The notes beneath the pieces are model-generated. The model was not told where the DNA came from. It did no database searches and saw only the letters and a program-made list of their open reading frames with translations. The translations under genes and the position numbers were made by a program. From Rachycentron canadum (lineage: Eukaryota > Chordata > Actinopteri > Carangiformes > Rachycentridae), in assembly GCA_038496675.1 (NCBI GenBank), contig CM076651.1, positions 25,684,148 through 25,748,147 on the forward strand: a stretch of 64,000 nucleotides of DNA, read 5' to 3'. Positions 1-13,198 of the stretch are shown piece after piece (position 1 is the stretch's first letter; every line of letters begins with the position of its first letter).

Positions 1-1869
1 GCAGTGCCACTTCCTGTTCAACAGATCCTTGTGTAACATGCACCTTTCTGAGCTTTCCAAATCGGATTTGATGCGTTCGAGGGCGGAGAGCCTCGGTATA
101 AAAGTGAACAGTTAACTTAATAAGTAGCTGAAGGATAAAGGAAAGGAGGCCACAGGGCGTGAGAGACGCCATGTGATCACCAAAAAGTTTTGATTCTGCA
201 GTCGAAGTGTTCGCGGTGTTCGCAGTCGTTCTAATATTTCTTGCTTCGGCTTGGATGAAAACTGTTTTGTGCCGTTGCAGATGATGCAGACGATCTAACA
301 ATGGTGTCTCCATTGGTGAAGAGTTAATACCAGTAATTATATTGTAAAAACAATGAAAGTAATATAGACAATGTATTTTTTTTTCTCCTGAGAGATCTTG
401 AGTGGCACAGTGTTTTGGCTCCTGGCCCATCACAGCCAAGCAGCAGCAGTATGACGGCAGAAGTGGGCCATGTCCCAAGATAGTCTCCCAGTGACAGGCA
501 TCAGCGAGACCTACCAGTCCAGAACCTGAGCGTCATGTGTATAAATAGGCACACACACGGGCACACAGACTCACACATGAACACAAAGACTGAGGCACAT
601 TGTTCCCTCCAGCCTCCCTCCTGGACTTGTTAGGGCCCCTTCAACCTCATCGCTGCCAAGCCCTCACAATGCAAGAGGCAGAAATAATGTTGTCGGTAGC
701 AGAAATATGGCATTTATATATGTTTCATGTTTCCATTTGTCCCTAACCATTTCATATTTTCATCTCCCACATTTCTTGCATCCCATGTTTTGTGTGCGTT
801 GTGATTTATCTGTTTCCCGTTGCGTCTTTTTTTTGAATTGCAATGATTTCACTCAAGGTTTTTCATGTGCACATTGAAAACATGCATGGAAACTTATTGT
901 AACATGGCTTCTTCCATATTCTTGATATCCAGCAGTTCCCTCGGTCAATGCTAAGAGCTCTTACCTCGCCCATGGACTCATGCTTCAGCTGGCGATGTGG
1001 AAGCCACAGTGGTCTTGGGCTCATTGGAAAGTCCCCCCCCCCCTATATCTTGGCTGGTCTCGTTGGCTTTACACCGTGTGTTTTTTCGTCTAAAAGCAGC
1101 TACATCTGCTACAGGTTCATACAAGGACACATTTGCTGAATAGACAATGGCTTCTACAGTTTGCAGGCTACAGTACAATGTTTTTCACAGCAGCCGTTAA
1201 ATAATGCATCATGTCTTGTTATATGTGGTACAGAATCTGCTGGTTCATAAATGTTGTTTTATCTTATAATATAATATTTCTGGGTTTCTAAGTAAATTAC
1301 AAATAAAGAAAATGAGATAATGCTTGTATGTTTTTTACGACATATAACTTCTTAGTCTTTGTGCTTCCTGTGTTTCCGGCCTGCTCTGTCAGTCCATCCT
1401 CCTCCTCTGCCTCTGCTCCACATCATTCTGCTCTTGGCAGCTGCGTTGTTTTTTTATATATTTTTTTTTATATATATGCATCTATTTAAAGATCTAAACC
1501 GTCTTGGGCCTGCCAGCTGCAGTTGTAGTTAGAAAATAGGAGGCAGACTCTGTGAGCTGTTTGTCCTCTGAACCCGCTGAACCTGCGTGACGCGGTGTGG
1601 CGTCCAACAAAGCTCAGAGAGGCGGAAACCGTAAAAGTAGGCTACTGGGTTAGTCTAGAATATTTTATGTGCTTATTTAACTGCATCAAGAGGGGACGAG
1701 GTTCAGAAAGTTCGTCTGTGGTGGTGGAGATGACACCGATGATTTATAGAACAGAAACACATCAGTATTAAAATGTAAGAATTGTAATTAACAGACTTAA
1801 TGTTTGCGTGTTTCATGTGTTTTTGCGATTCCCTGTAATCTTTTATTTTCCTGTGTGTGTCTGTTGCAG
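1..1869 (+). other. slc41a3: slc41a3 intron (left edge of window), no exon recognised
   Basis: This stretch ends at a good acceptor (cag at 1867-1869) before the first recognisable exon. I looked for the expected preceding SLC41 exon, a hydrophobic segment ending in a Q before the HWEVF motif, and did not find it, so the N-terminal exon(s) probably lie left of the window. The stretch contains an alternating T/A-rich run at about 1449-1480 and a short C run near 1029. The short open frames here look like chance. Confidence 0.6.
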
Positions 1870-1977
1870 CACTGGGAGGTGTTCAAGGTGATAACCGAGG
1901 TTTTCATCCTGGTGCCTGCGCTGGTTGGGCTCAAAGGAAACCTGGAGATGACCCTGGCTGCTCGCCTCTCCACTGCT
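1870..1977 (+). CDS. slc41a3: slc41a3 coding exon (first in window)
   Basis: The exon has 36 codons starting with HWEVFKVITEVF and ending RLSTA. The acceptor is ttgcag and the donor gtaaga. It carries the GLKGNLEMTLA motif, the signature of the first MgtE-like repeat that lines the cation path in this family. It enters and leaves in phase 0. Confidence 0.93.
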
Positions 1978-4900
1978 GTAAGAAGAGCTGGCCGTTTGAT
2001 ATTTGCAGGCAGCGAAACAGTGTTTTAATATTCAAGAACTCTAAAGCTGCACTTCTCCCATTTATCTCCATACATACAATCTCCCATGCACATGTCGCTT
2101 CAGTTATAGTCGCTCACGGAGGAATGAGTGTGATCATTAAAAACTCATATTGTTGGCAAATTGAGGGCTGTTTATTTTAGTCTGAGCTGCACACAGGTCC
2201 AAGTGAGATACTTGAAGGTTTAGCTGTTTAATGGTTTCTTGAAATGAGGCTTGGCAGGATAACGTGTAATGCAATATGTTAAATTATTCAAGATCATGTT
2301 TTAGATCTTCTTGGTTCCTGGACAGAAGCTGCAGCGGTTCCATCCGGCCTGAGTCTGATTTTAACCGTCCTCCCTGCAGGTTCCCAGAGGAACATTTCGC
2401 TGTTTTTTTCTTTACCTCACAGAAATAAGTCAGCTGTTATTTGGAGATTACTGAATTCTGTCCTCTTTCTCCTTCAACCTCCTTTAGCAGAAACAAGGAG
2501 CAAAATTAAAGATAAAGATCTCAGGAATCAATCTTGTCCAGTTTGAGGAAAACGTGAAGCACAGGAGTTTGTTTGCTTACAGACCTTCATTTCAGCATAA
2601 TCGCAACTTCAGGTCTGGTGCAGACTCATTTATGAGCCAACCGAGTTTTCTTTAACCTTACTGTTGTTTTAAGAGCTGATTATGTCAGACAAGTAAAGAT
2701 CAAGATAAGAAAAGAAAGAAAGAACAAGTCGAAATTGGACTTGAGATGTAAGGAAGGCTGCTGAGATTAACAAACAGAAATCTTATATTCATGTAAATTT
2801 GAGCTCCGCTGTGTCAAAGAGAAACCGGTTCTTATTTTGAATTTTCCTTCCCTCTGGGTTTAGATAACACTTTACTGAGCGAGCTCAGAACTGACAAACA
2901 TGTAGGTAGAGGGGATACAACAGCTATGTGCGTAAGAACATCTTAGAAATAAATTACTCTTTAAATACACTTTAACTAAGTACCTGCTTAATATTTACAG
3001 GGCACAGTAATTGCGTTGTTGTGAAGCAGGCAGCTGAAGAAAGATAAATGCTGAGTCATGTTGTTTTGGGGTCTGTAAGGCCCAACCTTGTGCTGTAGCT
3101 GCTGTGATGTCGGGGTCCTGCCTGTGTATATATACTATATAATTATAAATCCTATCCACTCCCACGTTGGAAGAAAAAGCTTCTCACTGGGATCTGTTGC
3201 TACTGCCTGTTTGAAACGCTGAGCTGGGATGTTCCTCACCAACACGTTTCAATACTTGATCTTGTCAAATTCATTTGAACAGCTGATCTGGCGTCTCTGT
3301 GTTTTCAGGCCAACACCGGCCAAATGGACGACCCTGATAAACAGTGGACTATGGTGTGCAGCAATCTGGCACTAATACAGGTAACTTCTGCCGGCTGTAC
3401 TCACACTAGCCGACTGTTTTTACCGAGGCTAAATGATCGCGTTTGGGTTTGATGTGTTGCGGATGAATGAAGTCTCCCGTCTCCTCCCATCCTCTGCAGG
3501 TCCAGGCCACAGTGGTGGGCTTCCTTGCGGCCGTGGCAGCCGTGTGTTTAGGGGCGATTTCCAGGGGAGGTGTTGAACTGGACCAGGCAGCTGTTCTGTG
3601 TGCCAGCAGCATCACCACCGCCTTTGTAGCTGCTCTGTCCTTAGGTTAGTGAGCCGTGGCGCTTTCATTGTTCTGCGTCAGAACATTTATCACAATATTT
3701 TACTGTTGCTTGGATCAATTTTTACAGTTTCAGTTTGTGAAACAGCTTCACTGCAAAGCGCTTGTATAACAAAACGTCTTACTGACGTCAGGATGAGGCT
3801 CGGGAGGTGCGAGGTTCGATCCCCACCTCCTCCAGTCCATGTTAACGTGTCCTTGGGCAAAACAATGACCCCCACAACTGCCCCTGGAGGCCGTTCCGTC
3901 AGCGTATGGGTGTGATGTATGAATGCGCCATGTCTTGTAAAGCACTTTGAGTTGTCCATCAGACTCGAAAAGATCAATAGAAATTCAGTGCGTTTGATTC
4001 TGAGAGATCCAGCTCACTGTCGATATCTTGTACTCGCTATTAATGAGATTCAGGTTCTCAAACCTTCATAAGGTAAAATGCTTTTAAGAGACACCCATCA
4101 CGGGGTCAGAGGGTCAGCAGCACCTCCCTGAATCATCACACCTTCATCACAACTTTCTGCACAGCAGCACAACAATTTTTATCACAGAAATTTTATTTTA
4201 AAATCAATCAAAAGATACTTGTCTTCAAAATAGAGGACACAACGGTTAAGTCAGTACTTCATTTGAAGTTATGTCGAGTAAGAATAATGTCATTTTTTAA
4301 CATTTTGCATCACAGTAAATGTAGATTATAACGTTTGGTCTTTACAGATTTACAGGTCTTTTTATTCTGAGGACTTGCTTTTAGAGTGGGGATGAATGTG
4401 GAAAAAAACACCAAACATATTGTAATTATTTTTGGCAGATGTGATATGAGTTGGAGATGTGATTTTTCCATTTCCTGCGGTGATTATGGCGATGTCTCAT
4501 TATGGTTTAATAAAAAAAGGGACAAATACAACAGACACAGCAGGTTTTCAACTGAACACAGACCCACACACCTTCCCTCACAACATGTAATTACTTTATA
4601 ATCTATAATTGATCCTGCTCCTGAGTGAAGGAACTGGACCGGTGAATCACTTTTCTGATGTATAATCCATTTTTTATTTTGCATCAGTTTGATATGCAGC
4701 TCTGTGAGGATGAAATTCCATTTATTGAGTCAAACCAAAAGTATTCAGCCTTCTTCAGTGTTATGTTGTCTTGTGATTGATGATGATTCTCATTCATCTT
4801 CTTCTGTTTTTTTTTTTTTTCATTTCATTCATTTCCGTCTGCCTTCGCCCCCGCCCCTCCTCCCCGATGCCCTGTAGGCCTGGTGATGATTGGAGTGATC

Positions 4901-7900
4901 ATCGGCTCCAGGAAGGTGGGCATCAACCCTGACAATGTGGCCACCCCCATCGCCGCCAGTCTGGGGGATCTGATCACCCTGTCCCTGCTGGCCGGGGTCA
5001 GCAGCACGCTCTACGAGTACATAGGTGAGTAGAGTGGTGACACCGGACCAGGTCTGCTCCGGTGAGTGACGGCTCTCGGTCGGTTCATGAAACATCTGAC
5101 TGGCTGAATGTGACCACGCTCTGCTGAGATCGCTGTTAAAATGACCTGAATCCTGACGTTGAGTCGAACGAGAAAACATGGTGACCACCACAAAATGTCC
5201 TTATCATGCTGTCATTACACCACAAGATGGCAGCACAACGCAACTTTATTTTCCCAGACGTCTCATCATGATGCGTGTGTCTGTGTGTGACTGTGCTTTA
5301 GTATAGCACTATAAATGTCTTAGTGCAGTGCTTGGTGTCGCGTCGAAGCTCATCACGTTCAGTTTATTGACTTTGTTGGAAACGTGTCATTTAACGTATG
5401 TGATTCTCACTGAGGTCACAGGTAAAGGTGGTGTCATTGTGCAGCACCATCAATAACTGTGACCTCGATGTTAACACACGCAGAGAAGATGTGACGCCTT
5501 TGGACCATCACAGTGGGTTTAAGATAATTTGGTGGCTTCCCACCCTACGTCACACCCTACGGGATGTTTGGGATCCATAGAGCTGCATGTTCTTCCCAAG
5601 CAATTCAACTGTAATTTCATCAGCCAACGAGTCAGTTTCCCACCAGCGTCGTAGAGGCAAGCTGCTCTTTGTGAGCTTCCTCTGTGGTCTTCTTCACAGA
5701 CACCCTGCACCGTGAGCTCTGTGTAGGACAGAGTCAGTTTGTCTGACGGATGAGTAAAGTCTGTGACTTTCACCTTCATGCAAACCACAACTCACGTTTC
5801 ACATCGTGTTTAAATCAAAGCAGATGTAACCCCATGTTTCTCAGCCTTTATCAGACCAAGGACTTAGACACCAAAACAAAACTCACAGACCAACTAACTC
5901 CCAAACACAGTTCTTTGTTTGTCTGAATTTGATGTCCTTTCCTCTCTAATGTCAGCTGATCATTTCTGACTGATTTAACACTGAAAACAACACGTAGCCT
6001 GACATTAACCAGTCGCTCTGTGCTCACTCTCAGTTTGACAAACATTAAACAGGAGATTTGAACGGATTCCCTCGGACCACACTTTGAGAAAGGCTAACCC
6101 TGACCTAACCTGAAGACACAGTCTGGTTTCATTGACTTGATTTGATAACTTCTGTTAACTTCCATCAAAGCCATTGTCTACTTTTCTCACACACTTGTTC
6201 CAGCTTTTGAATATTTTTGAATATTGCAGTGGTTGTTCTTTTGGTCAAGAACAACACGATGATTATATTGTGTAAATGTGCTTACTAAGCTGAGCACAGC
6301 GTACATGGTCGGGCGTTTCCTTTATTGTGTGAGGAAATCACATTGTAATTCAAGGTGTAGTTGAAAATCTGAAATAGATGGTCGCTCTTTGATGAACGCA
6401 GGCGAGATATTGCACATTTGTGTATTCCTTTACCACCTTGTGTCTGTTCCTGTCCCTCAGACATATGGTACCTGTCCCCCCTGGTGTGTCTGGTCTTCCT
6501 GGCTCTGATCCCACTGTGGGTGGTGGTGGCTCGACAGAGTCCTCAGATCAGGGAGGTTCTGCGCTCAGGGTGGCAGCCTGTTATAGTGGCCATGTCCATC
6601 AGCAGGTAACAAACTCACACACTCACCTTTGTCAATCTCATTGTGAATTGTTGTCTAACACATTGACATATTTCATGGAAATGTACACTGACGCTTGTAG
6701 CTCAAGATTTCTAATGAATGAGTCAAAACAAAAACTGACAGACTCGAATAAAACTGTTCACATTGGCATAAAATGAGAAGTTTGACATTTGATTTCTCTA
6801 CAACTGGCTGCTGTGAAAAAAAATCATTTTGTACAAATCAAGCTGTTCTTTTTCCAAGAGGATATAATTACAAACTGCAGAGTCCCAGTCCAGTTCTCAT
6901 ATGGTACAAAAGAAAACAGATTGAACTGAGCAGCAGAGAAATAATAAACAGTGAGAGCAGGCTGTTAATGTGACTGCTCAGTTTAGTAGACATGTGGATC
7001 TGGCGTTCAGAATAAAGGCAGGAAATGGTCATTTACAATGATAACTACAGTATTTACAGTATAATTACAATTTCTCTTATACATTTCCCCTCTCTTGTAA
7101 TGTTACAATACCCCAATACTGTACTCTCAGAGCCATTGTACATTCATTTTCTGTGATTGTTCTCCATAAAATATCACCTGACAATCAAACACTACTTGCC
7201 GAGTGTCTTAACTTAACTCTGACTGACTGAACATACAGGACAGGTCACGTGATAGTGTTTTACTCTGAACACTGATTATTATTCTTTGTCCATAGTGGGT
7301 ATAAATAATAAATGACATCACCTTAAGGCTATTTAACTGCTTTTATCCTGTATCTGTGCAGACTGCAGGTGTAACAAATCCAGGTAGTAAGACGTTTAAT
7401 GAGTAAAACATAAGTCGTCTCCTCTAATGTGGTGATAAAACATCTGAATCTGAAAGTGTTCCAGGCACCTGACATCACGCTGGGAAACCCTGGCAGTCGC
7501 AGCGTGCGGTTCTGATTCTCTCTGTGTTTGTGATTTCCAGTTTCGGAGGACTAATACTGGACAAGACAGTGAGTGATCCCAACTTTGAGGGCATGGCTGT
7601 CTTTACACCCGTTATTAACGGTAAGCTAATTGGTCTTTAAAGCCAAATGATGCCACGAGGAGAAATCAAACTCAAAGTTAAATCAGTATTTCAGCCACGT
7701 AGTGGATGTTGTCCAGAGTGACGGTTAAACACCACTTACATCAATAAGATTAAAGCAGCAGTGTTTGACAGTTCAAGCACGTAAGCATTTCTCCTTCATT
7801 AATCCAAGCAGGATGCTAAAGATCCAGCAGTGAGCACGGTAAACTCCAGCCACATCCAAACCAACACACATCACACATCTATCCAAGGCTCATAATGAAG

Positions 7901-10900
7901 GTGGCGCGAGACGCCCTCACGGCTGAACTGATAATGAGATCAAAGGTAAAGCAGCATTCGAGAGGAGGAAATCAGAGGTGTAAGGGTTAATTTCACTCAT
8001 TTGATCAAATAGTCAAACTTGGTTTGGAGGAACAGGTGGTCTTTGGGAGCTTCTTGTATGAATCTGAGCAGCAAACCAAACACTGAGTGGAAAATACAGC
8101 GCAGCAGAATAATAATGGTTCTCACTAGTGAAAAAATACCTAAGCTTCTTCACGTAACTGGAGATAATTGATCAATTGATGTTGTTTCATCCGAACCTCT
8201 GCCGAGAGCTCAGCAGTTCATTTATTTAGATTTATTTATCTTTTCTTACTCATATGTTGTGTTGTATGATTCTCTATTGCACCGACCCATTTGAGTGTGT
8301 GTAGTGATCGGAGCTGAAGTACCACACACGATGACCTGCCCCACTCACGTTTTTGAGTTGAATTTATAAATTTATAAATTGCCATGGTGAAATGAACTGG
8401 AACCAGTGGCTGTCTGAGAGGTTGGGAGCCTAAAATCCGATGCTTTGGAAAATGTTTGGCTCTAATATTAAAGTATACATAATTTAGAGTCACTGGGCTA
8501 AAACACGGCAGAGCTGCCAACACGTCCAGTAAATGAAGCCTTAAAACCACTGGAACAGTTTGAGAAGCACCAAGGTCAACATGTGGAGCATCGAACGGCT
8601 CTGATGATTCGCCCTGAAGTTCTGCACAGTCATCAGAAATGTATGAGATGTCTTAACAGGAACACACACCATTTACAGCTCATCGGCCTATAGGAATCAG
8701 TTTAGATCAAATCCAACTTCAAACTGTCATTGTCTAGTTAATGCTCAGCAGCTGTAACGTTAGATAACGTTAGCTGCAAACATTGGTGTGTCCATTCACC
8801 TAGCTTACTACCTACAGTAGTAGCCTAACCCAGAATTACAGCATTACATCCTAACCCCCACAGCCAAGGAGTTTTTCATTATACTACTTTATCAGGTTGT
8901 GTTACAAAAAAGAAAAACACATCCACCGTTCAGCCATAAAAGCCTTAAAAGTAACACTTACTTCTGTGAATTGAGTCTAACTAATCTTACTATCTTACTT
9001 ATTGGGACTAATTGTGTAAAATCTAGCTCTGGCCTCAGTCTTTAACTTTATGTTATGAATGCAGCCACGGACATATTTAATACATTCTTCTTTCAAAAGT
9101 TAAAACAGCTGGAAAGAGTCAAAAGTCATGGGTGAGACAGTGTTTTCAACCAAGTCCCAGAGCCAACATGAGCCTAATTAGCTACCTAGCTGGCTGAAGC
9201 CTATAAAACCTGCGTGTGACAGTTCAGTTCAAAATTGAGGGTTTTAAATTTTAAAAAATGAGAAACATATTTTCTCAGGATGCAGTTGGAGGGACATACA
9301 GAGCTGAGGACATAATGAAAGTCAAAGACTCTTTTGCATTGTGTGCTAATCGTGTAAACTGATTCATGTGCAATTCCCAAGCTTCATTTCACTTTTTGGA
9401 TTTGCATGTCGTTATTCTCTCCATGAGAAAATCACAATCGACCGTAGAAATCAAAGAACGACACTGTTTCAGAGCGGCGATGAATCCTCTCAAACACGGA
9501 GAAGTGGAAGCAAAAAAAGAAGCAGCCTTCAGAATAAGTGGTTTGGCGATGCGGTGGTGCATGCAGGGATCCGCTGAGTATGGGAGAGAAGTCAATTTAA
9601 ACCACTAATAGTGCACACCCACTGCCCTGGCACCGCTGGCAGGGCCTTTAATAACCACTGACTCACTGTGTCACTGTTTCTCATTTTGTCTCTTCCCATC
9701 TTCCCACTGTTTCTCTATCTCCCTCTGCCCGTCTCTGTGAATTTCTAAATTTGCCAGTCTGGTTTGAATTTCCCATTTTCCCTCGCCGGCTTGCATATAA
9801 ACCAGTTTTATGTTTTACTAAAACTTCCCTCAAGTCTTTTCCATCTCACAAAGAACATCTGTGCTGTTTTGTGGGGTAAATAACTTGGAAAGGTGTTTGA
9901 TGTAACTGAATTAGCCACAGATACCCTTGTCAACACCAAAATGAAAGTGGATTGAAATCTGGAAAATTTAGTTTTGTATTCAGAAGAAACTTGGCTTTGA
10001 AGAAGTGAAGAAAGAAAAGCCTCAACACTCAGTAGAATGATAAAATCTTATATCTCTAGTGTTTAACCCTGGTTAAAGCCTCTTTGGTGGCTTTGAAGCG
10101 CGTAACATCTGGTAAAGATTTCCACATCCAGAAATTAGACTTATCAAACAGATCAAACAAAGTCGGTGAGAAACAAACTATCGGCCAGAAATTGAGAGAA
10201 GACGCATAATAATTATAACACAACTGGGGTCATGTCCGACTGTCAGGACCACACGTCTGCACGCGCTCCCGTTCCCTTCCATAAGTACGACCTGCTTGTT
10301 CTTGTGTGTCTCTGTGGAGCATCGCTGACAGGTTTGTGTTTATCTCAGTGACTGCGGCTCCTGTGGCTCTTAGCTGTGCTTTGGCCCGTGTGTCTTATTA
10401 AGATGGACTCTGCTCTACAAACCGTGGCCAGATCACGGCCCAGCCAAGCTTGTGTCATTACTTGGCTTAATTTGTGCGCAGGCGATGATGAAAGAGATTA
10501 GGCGTTACTGATTTTTAAAGCCGTGTTTACTGTCCCTCGTTTGGAAGAACTTTCTGTTTCACTTTATTATCGCAATAGAAAATCAATGTGAGCTTTTAAA
10601 ATCAATATGTGGGAAAACAAAAAGTCTTTGTCATTCGTTTGTGTTTGGGTTTTTTTTGTAACACACAATAAACCTTTGTTTTGTTGGCAGAAATGAAGCT
10701 AGAACCAGTGGATGGAAGTGGTTGCTCTGCCTCGTGTCGCAGCTTCATTCTTATACTCATTGATTCGCTCATCCAGTTTGTCCTTTTCCTCTGTAGGAGT
10801 GGGCGGTAACCTGGTGGCCATCCAGGCCAGTAGGATCTCGACCTACCTGCACTTTTGGAGCATCCCGGGGGTGCTGCCCTATAAGATGAGGCAGCACTGG

Positions 10901-13198
10901 CCTAATCCCTGCATCACCTTCTTCTCCTCAGGTAACGCTGGTATAATCAGCACACACGCCGTGACCGTTCAAATGCATCAGATCTTAGCTATTTAACCAG
11001 ATTCTTACACAGGGTGACACTGAATAAGAATTCCTTTACAACATTTGCTCACATTCTGATCTGTGTTGGGGTCTTGATCATTATTTTCATACAAACAATG
11101 GATCAAAAGGGGCGACTTAGTGGTCAAGTGGTTTTAGGCGCATACCACATGTTCAGAAAAAGCCCTGAGCCCTGATGCCGTCAGGCAAAGGCAAGGAATT
11201 CCCTCCAAAAATTACTTTTAGTCCTAAAATGTCACAATAATGGGTGTTGCAGTGTGCACGCCCTCACACAAACTGATCCCCTGACTTTGCAGTTCCCCTC
11301 AGCGTCTTTCTGCATCTCTACCTGTCTGTCTACCAAGCTGAGTGGAAGCGTCTCCTCTGTGTCTCCCAGGGGTGAACTCGAAGTCGGCACGCGTGCTGCT
11401 GATGCTGGTGATCCCCGGTCACCTGGTCTTCCTCTACGCCATCTCTCTGCTGCAGGGAGAGGAGGCACCTATCAGCGTAGCCTTCACCATCTGTTACCTG
11501 TGTGCCGCTCTGCTGCAGGTGAGCAGCTCCATGCACATGTTTTAGACATGTTTTCTTTTCCTCCTTTCACTGCAACACAACAGAAACAGAAGCGTTAACT
11601 ACCATTGGCATTTTCGTGCCAGTGGTGGTTTACACTGGATGGTTTCTCATGAACTCACTGGCCCTCTGTTGGCCCTGAAGTTTCACATGGCCCTCTGATA
11701 CAAACTGTGGAAACCAGTCATGAGAAGGTACATTGTAAGACTTTGTGCAGCCTGATAAAAATGGCTGCTGCCACCTGTTACTTAGCTGTGAAGTGGCTGC
11801 TGCCAGATGTTGGTGTTTCAGCAGCTCAGTGAGATAAAGGCTTGTTCCAGCGCAGAACCAAAAGCGCAGCTCAGTCCTGCCAGTCACCCTCCTGACCTCC
11901 TCAACATAACATCATCTCGGCCACTAAGTGTTTGTAAAACCTGACGCTCATTGAACACAGTGTTTGATGTTGTTGTTGGAGACCGTGCTAATTAGATGCT
12001 TATTGGATCCTTGGTGTCGAGTCAAAGAGGATTTTGAAATCTCACTAACCTCTTGGAGGTTGAGATCAAGCTCAGACATCATGTTTGCATTCGGTTCAGG
12101 AAAGTTGACTTAGACCCTGAAGGATCTCATGGCAGCTAGCAGCTAATTAGCTTGGTTAGCATAGTCCCATGGTCCCATTTAGAGGAAAATAGACCAAAAA
12201 GCAGGGGATGAGTTAGGGGGCGTGGCTACTGTGTGATTGACAGACTGTACCACCCAATCAGGAATAGTGTACAGAGCAGGTCAGCTCCACCCCTCACTCC
12301 TCCTCAGCTCCACCTTCTCCTCCAAATATGTTTTTTTTTTCTGGTTTCTAAAAATCAAGATGGCCGACGGACAAACGAGAAACTGGAGGCTTGAAAACAG
12401 CAGCTCACAGACGCTGGGTGACGTGACAGTGGGTTGACACTTGGCTGTGCCGTGTGCGGCCCATAGACGGGGCAGCCGGTGTTTCTGGTTTGACAGCACG
12501 GTGCTGGGCAGGCGACAGGTCCGGTGTTTGTGCTCTGAAAGGCTTCACAGCACAGAAAAGGGCTGACGATTAGTGTGTTCACCCAGGTGTCACCTTCACA
12601 TCGCTGCTGATCCCATTTGGAGCTGATGAGTACCTGCTTGTATACGTTTTCAGTTTCCTGTTTACATGTTTCTCACTAGTTTTCACACATTCTCAATAGC
12701 AACACGTGGTGTTAAGATGTTACTACTGCGTCAGGGTGATAGGAACTGTTCAGTGAACCTTTTGTAGCTTTTAGATAAATGCATATTGTAAAAATGCTAA
12801 CAAATAGCATTAGACCAATATCCCGTTTGGCTGTTTCTTTTTAAATTCAGATCATAGTGTGTATTTTTTTAAAATCAGCCTCCTCCATTATGTTTCCACA
12901 TGCTGAAGTGCACCTGCCTGTGAATCACTTAACCAGTGTGTTTTGATGCTCATCGCTTCTGCACATGCTGGTGATTGCAGTCTTTTCCTTCTCATCATTT
13001 CTTATTCTGTTTTTCTCTCTTTAGGTGGCCATCCTCCTTTATGTTGCCGACCTCATCGTCCGCTTGATGTGGAGAAGGAGTTTGGACCCTGACAACTTCT
13101 CCATCCCCTACCTGACCGCCCTGGGGGACCTGCTGGGCACTGGCTTCCTGGCCCTGTGCTTCCGCTGCGTCTCTCTAGCTCAGAGCCTGGGTCTCTGA
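1870..13198 (+). CDS. slc41a3: Solute carrier family 41 member 3-like Mg2+ transporter, 3' nine exons (partial gene)
   Basis: This is a multi-pass plasma-membrane divalent-cation carrier related to bacterial MgtE. Nine exons join in frame: 1870-1977, 3309-3380, 3500-3644, 4878-5024, 6461-6605, 7541-7620, 10797-10931, 11370-11518, 13025-13198. They total 1155 nt, or 384 residues plus TGA. All internal junctions are GT-AG and every phase closes. The two-fold MgtE repeat is visible: GLKGNLEMTLAARLSTA in the first half matches GVGGNLVAIQASRISTY in the second, and NPDNVATPIAASLGDLITL matches DPDNFSIPYLTALGDLLGT. The STAANTGQ and SNLALIQVQATVVG segments and the short C-terminus favour SLC41A3 over A1 or A2, from memory of the human proteins. 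Human SLC41A3 is about 507 residues, so roughly 120 N-terminal residues are missing. Transport activity is inferred from the family. Confidence 0.93.
3309..3380 (+). CDS. slc41a3: slc41a3 coding exon
   Basis: The exon has 24 codons from ANTGQMDDP to NLALIQ, between acceptor ttttcag and donor gtaact, phase 0 on both sides. The ANTGQ start continues STA of the previous exon, giving the STAANTGQ run typical of SLC41A3. Confidence 0.92.
3500..3644 (+). CDS. slc41a3: slc41a3 coding exon
   Basis: The exon begins VQATVVGFLAAVAAV and holds two hydrophobic spans, with AAVLCASSITTAFVAALSL at the end. The acceptor is ctgcag and the donor gttagt. It leaves one base of a split Gly codon that is completed in the next exon. 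Confidence 0.93.
3780..3990 (+). repeat. tRNA-derived SINE in slc41a3 intron
   Basis: A pol III B-box-like ggttcgatcc at 3813-3822 is followed by tccttgggcaaaacaatgac and, near the end, the tail-like gtaaagcactttgag. This is the familiar architecture of teleost tRNA-headed SINEs. It lies in the intron between the exons at 3500 and 4878. I did not fix target-site duplications. Confidence 0.78.
4878..5024 (+). CDS. slc41a3: slc41a3 coding exon
   Basis: The exon encodes LVMIGVIIGSRKVG, then NPDNVATPIAASLGDLITL, the most conserved acidic and helical motif of the first MgtE repeat, and ends at ALYEYI-type sequence (TLYEYI). The acceptor is cctgtag and the donor gtgagt. The Asp codon is split across the donor (G|AC). 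Confidence 0.94.
6461..6605 (+). CDS. slc41a3: slc41a3 coding exon
   Basis: The exon encodes IWYLSPLVCLVFLALIPLW, a clear membrane span, then a polar loop (ARQSPQIREVLRSGW) and the start of the next span. The acceptor is ccctcag and the donor gtaaca. A Ser codon is split AG|T into the next exon. Confidence 0.93.
7541..7620 (+). CDS. slc41a3: slc41a3 coding exon
   Basis: This short 80-nt exon encodes FGGLILDKTVSDPNFEG then MAVFTPVIN. The acceptor is tttccag and the donor gtaagc. The final Gly codon is split with the next exon (G|GA), giving VINGVGGN across the junction. Confidence 0.93.
8880..9378 (+). repeat. Dispersed repeat, left copy of an inverted near-identical pair
   Basis: This segment recurs in reverse complement at about 35969-36490. 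A 267-base core (8977-9243) reads identical by eye to the complement of the other copy, and similarity continues on both sides with small indels. It lies in the slc41a3 intron between the exons at 7541 and 10797. I see no long open frame and no obvious terminal repeats. The class is unassigned. Confidence 0.8.
10797..10931 (+). CDS. slc41a3: slc41a3 coding exon
   Basis: The exon encodes VGGNLVAIQASRISTYLH, the second-repeat counterpart of GLKGNLEMTLAARLSTA, then WSIPGVLPYKMRQHWPNPC. The acceptor is ctgtag and the donor gtaacg. The split Gly codon at its end is completed by the next exon. Confidence 0.94.
11108..11186 (+). repeat. tRNA-like SINE head, degenerate
   Basis: The run gcgacttagtggtcaagtgg resembles the A-box and D-arm of a tRNA-derived SINE head. 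No convincing B box follows, so it may be a truncated SINE or chance. Confidence 0.3.
11370..11518 (+). CDS. slc41a3: slc41a3 coding exon
   Basis: The exon encodes VNSKSARVLLMLVIPGHL, a membrane helix with the family's VIPGH turn, then FLYAISLLQ, a short polar loop and another span ending CAALLQ. The acceptor is ctcccag and the donor gtgagc. It leaves in phase 0. Confidence 0.94.
12171..12444 (+). repeat. Dispersed composite repeat, copy A (module 2 only)
   Basis: It starts at ggtcccatttagagg and ends at gttgacacttgg. The sequence matches the right-hand part of copies C and E, including gggggcgtgg, ctccacccctcactcctcct and the YY1-like caagatggccgac at 12356-12368. The left-hand module is absent. 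It sits in the last intron of slc41a3. Confidence 0.85.
13025..13198 (+). CDS. slc41a3: slc41a3 terminal coding exon with stop
   Basis: The exon encodes VAILLYVADLIVRLMWRR, then DPDNFSIPYLTALGDLLGT, the second-repeat copy of the NPDN motif, and ends in CFRCVSLAQSLGL before TGA at 13196-13198. The acceptor is cttttag. The tail after the last span is shorter than I recall for mammalian SLC41A3 and not similar to it. The frame is unambiguous. Confidence 0.94.
   Translation: MAILLYVADLIVRLMWRRSLDPDNFSIPYLTALGDLLGTGFLALCFRCVSLAQSLGL

Noticed and set aside
3598..3977. Open frames on both strands around 3.6-4.0 kb
   Set aside because: They run from the end of an slc41a3 exon into the intronic SINE, or lie antisense to it.
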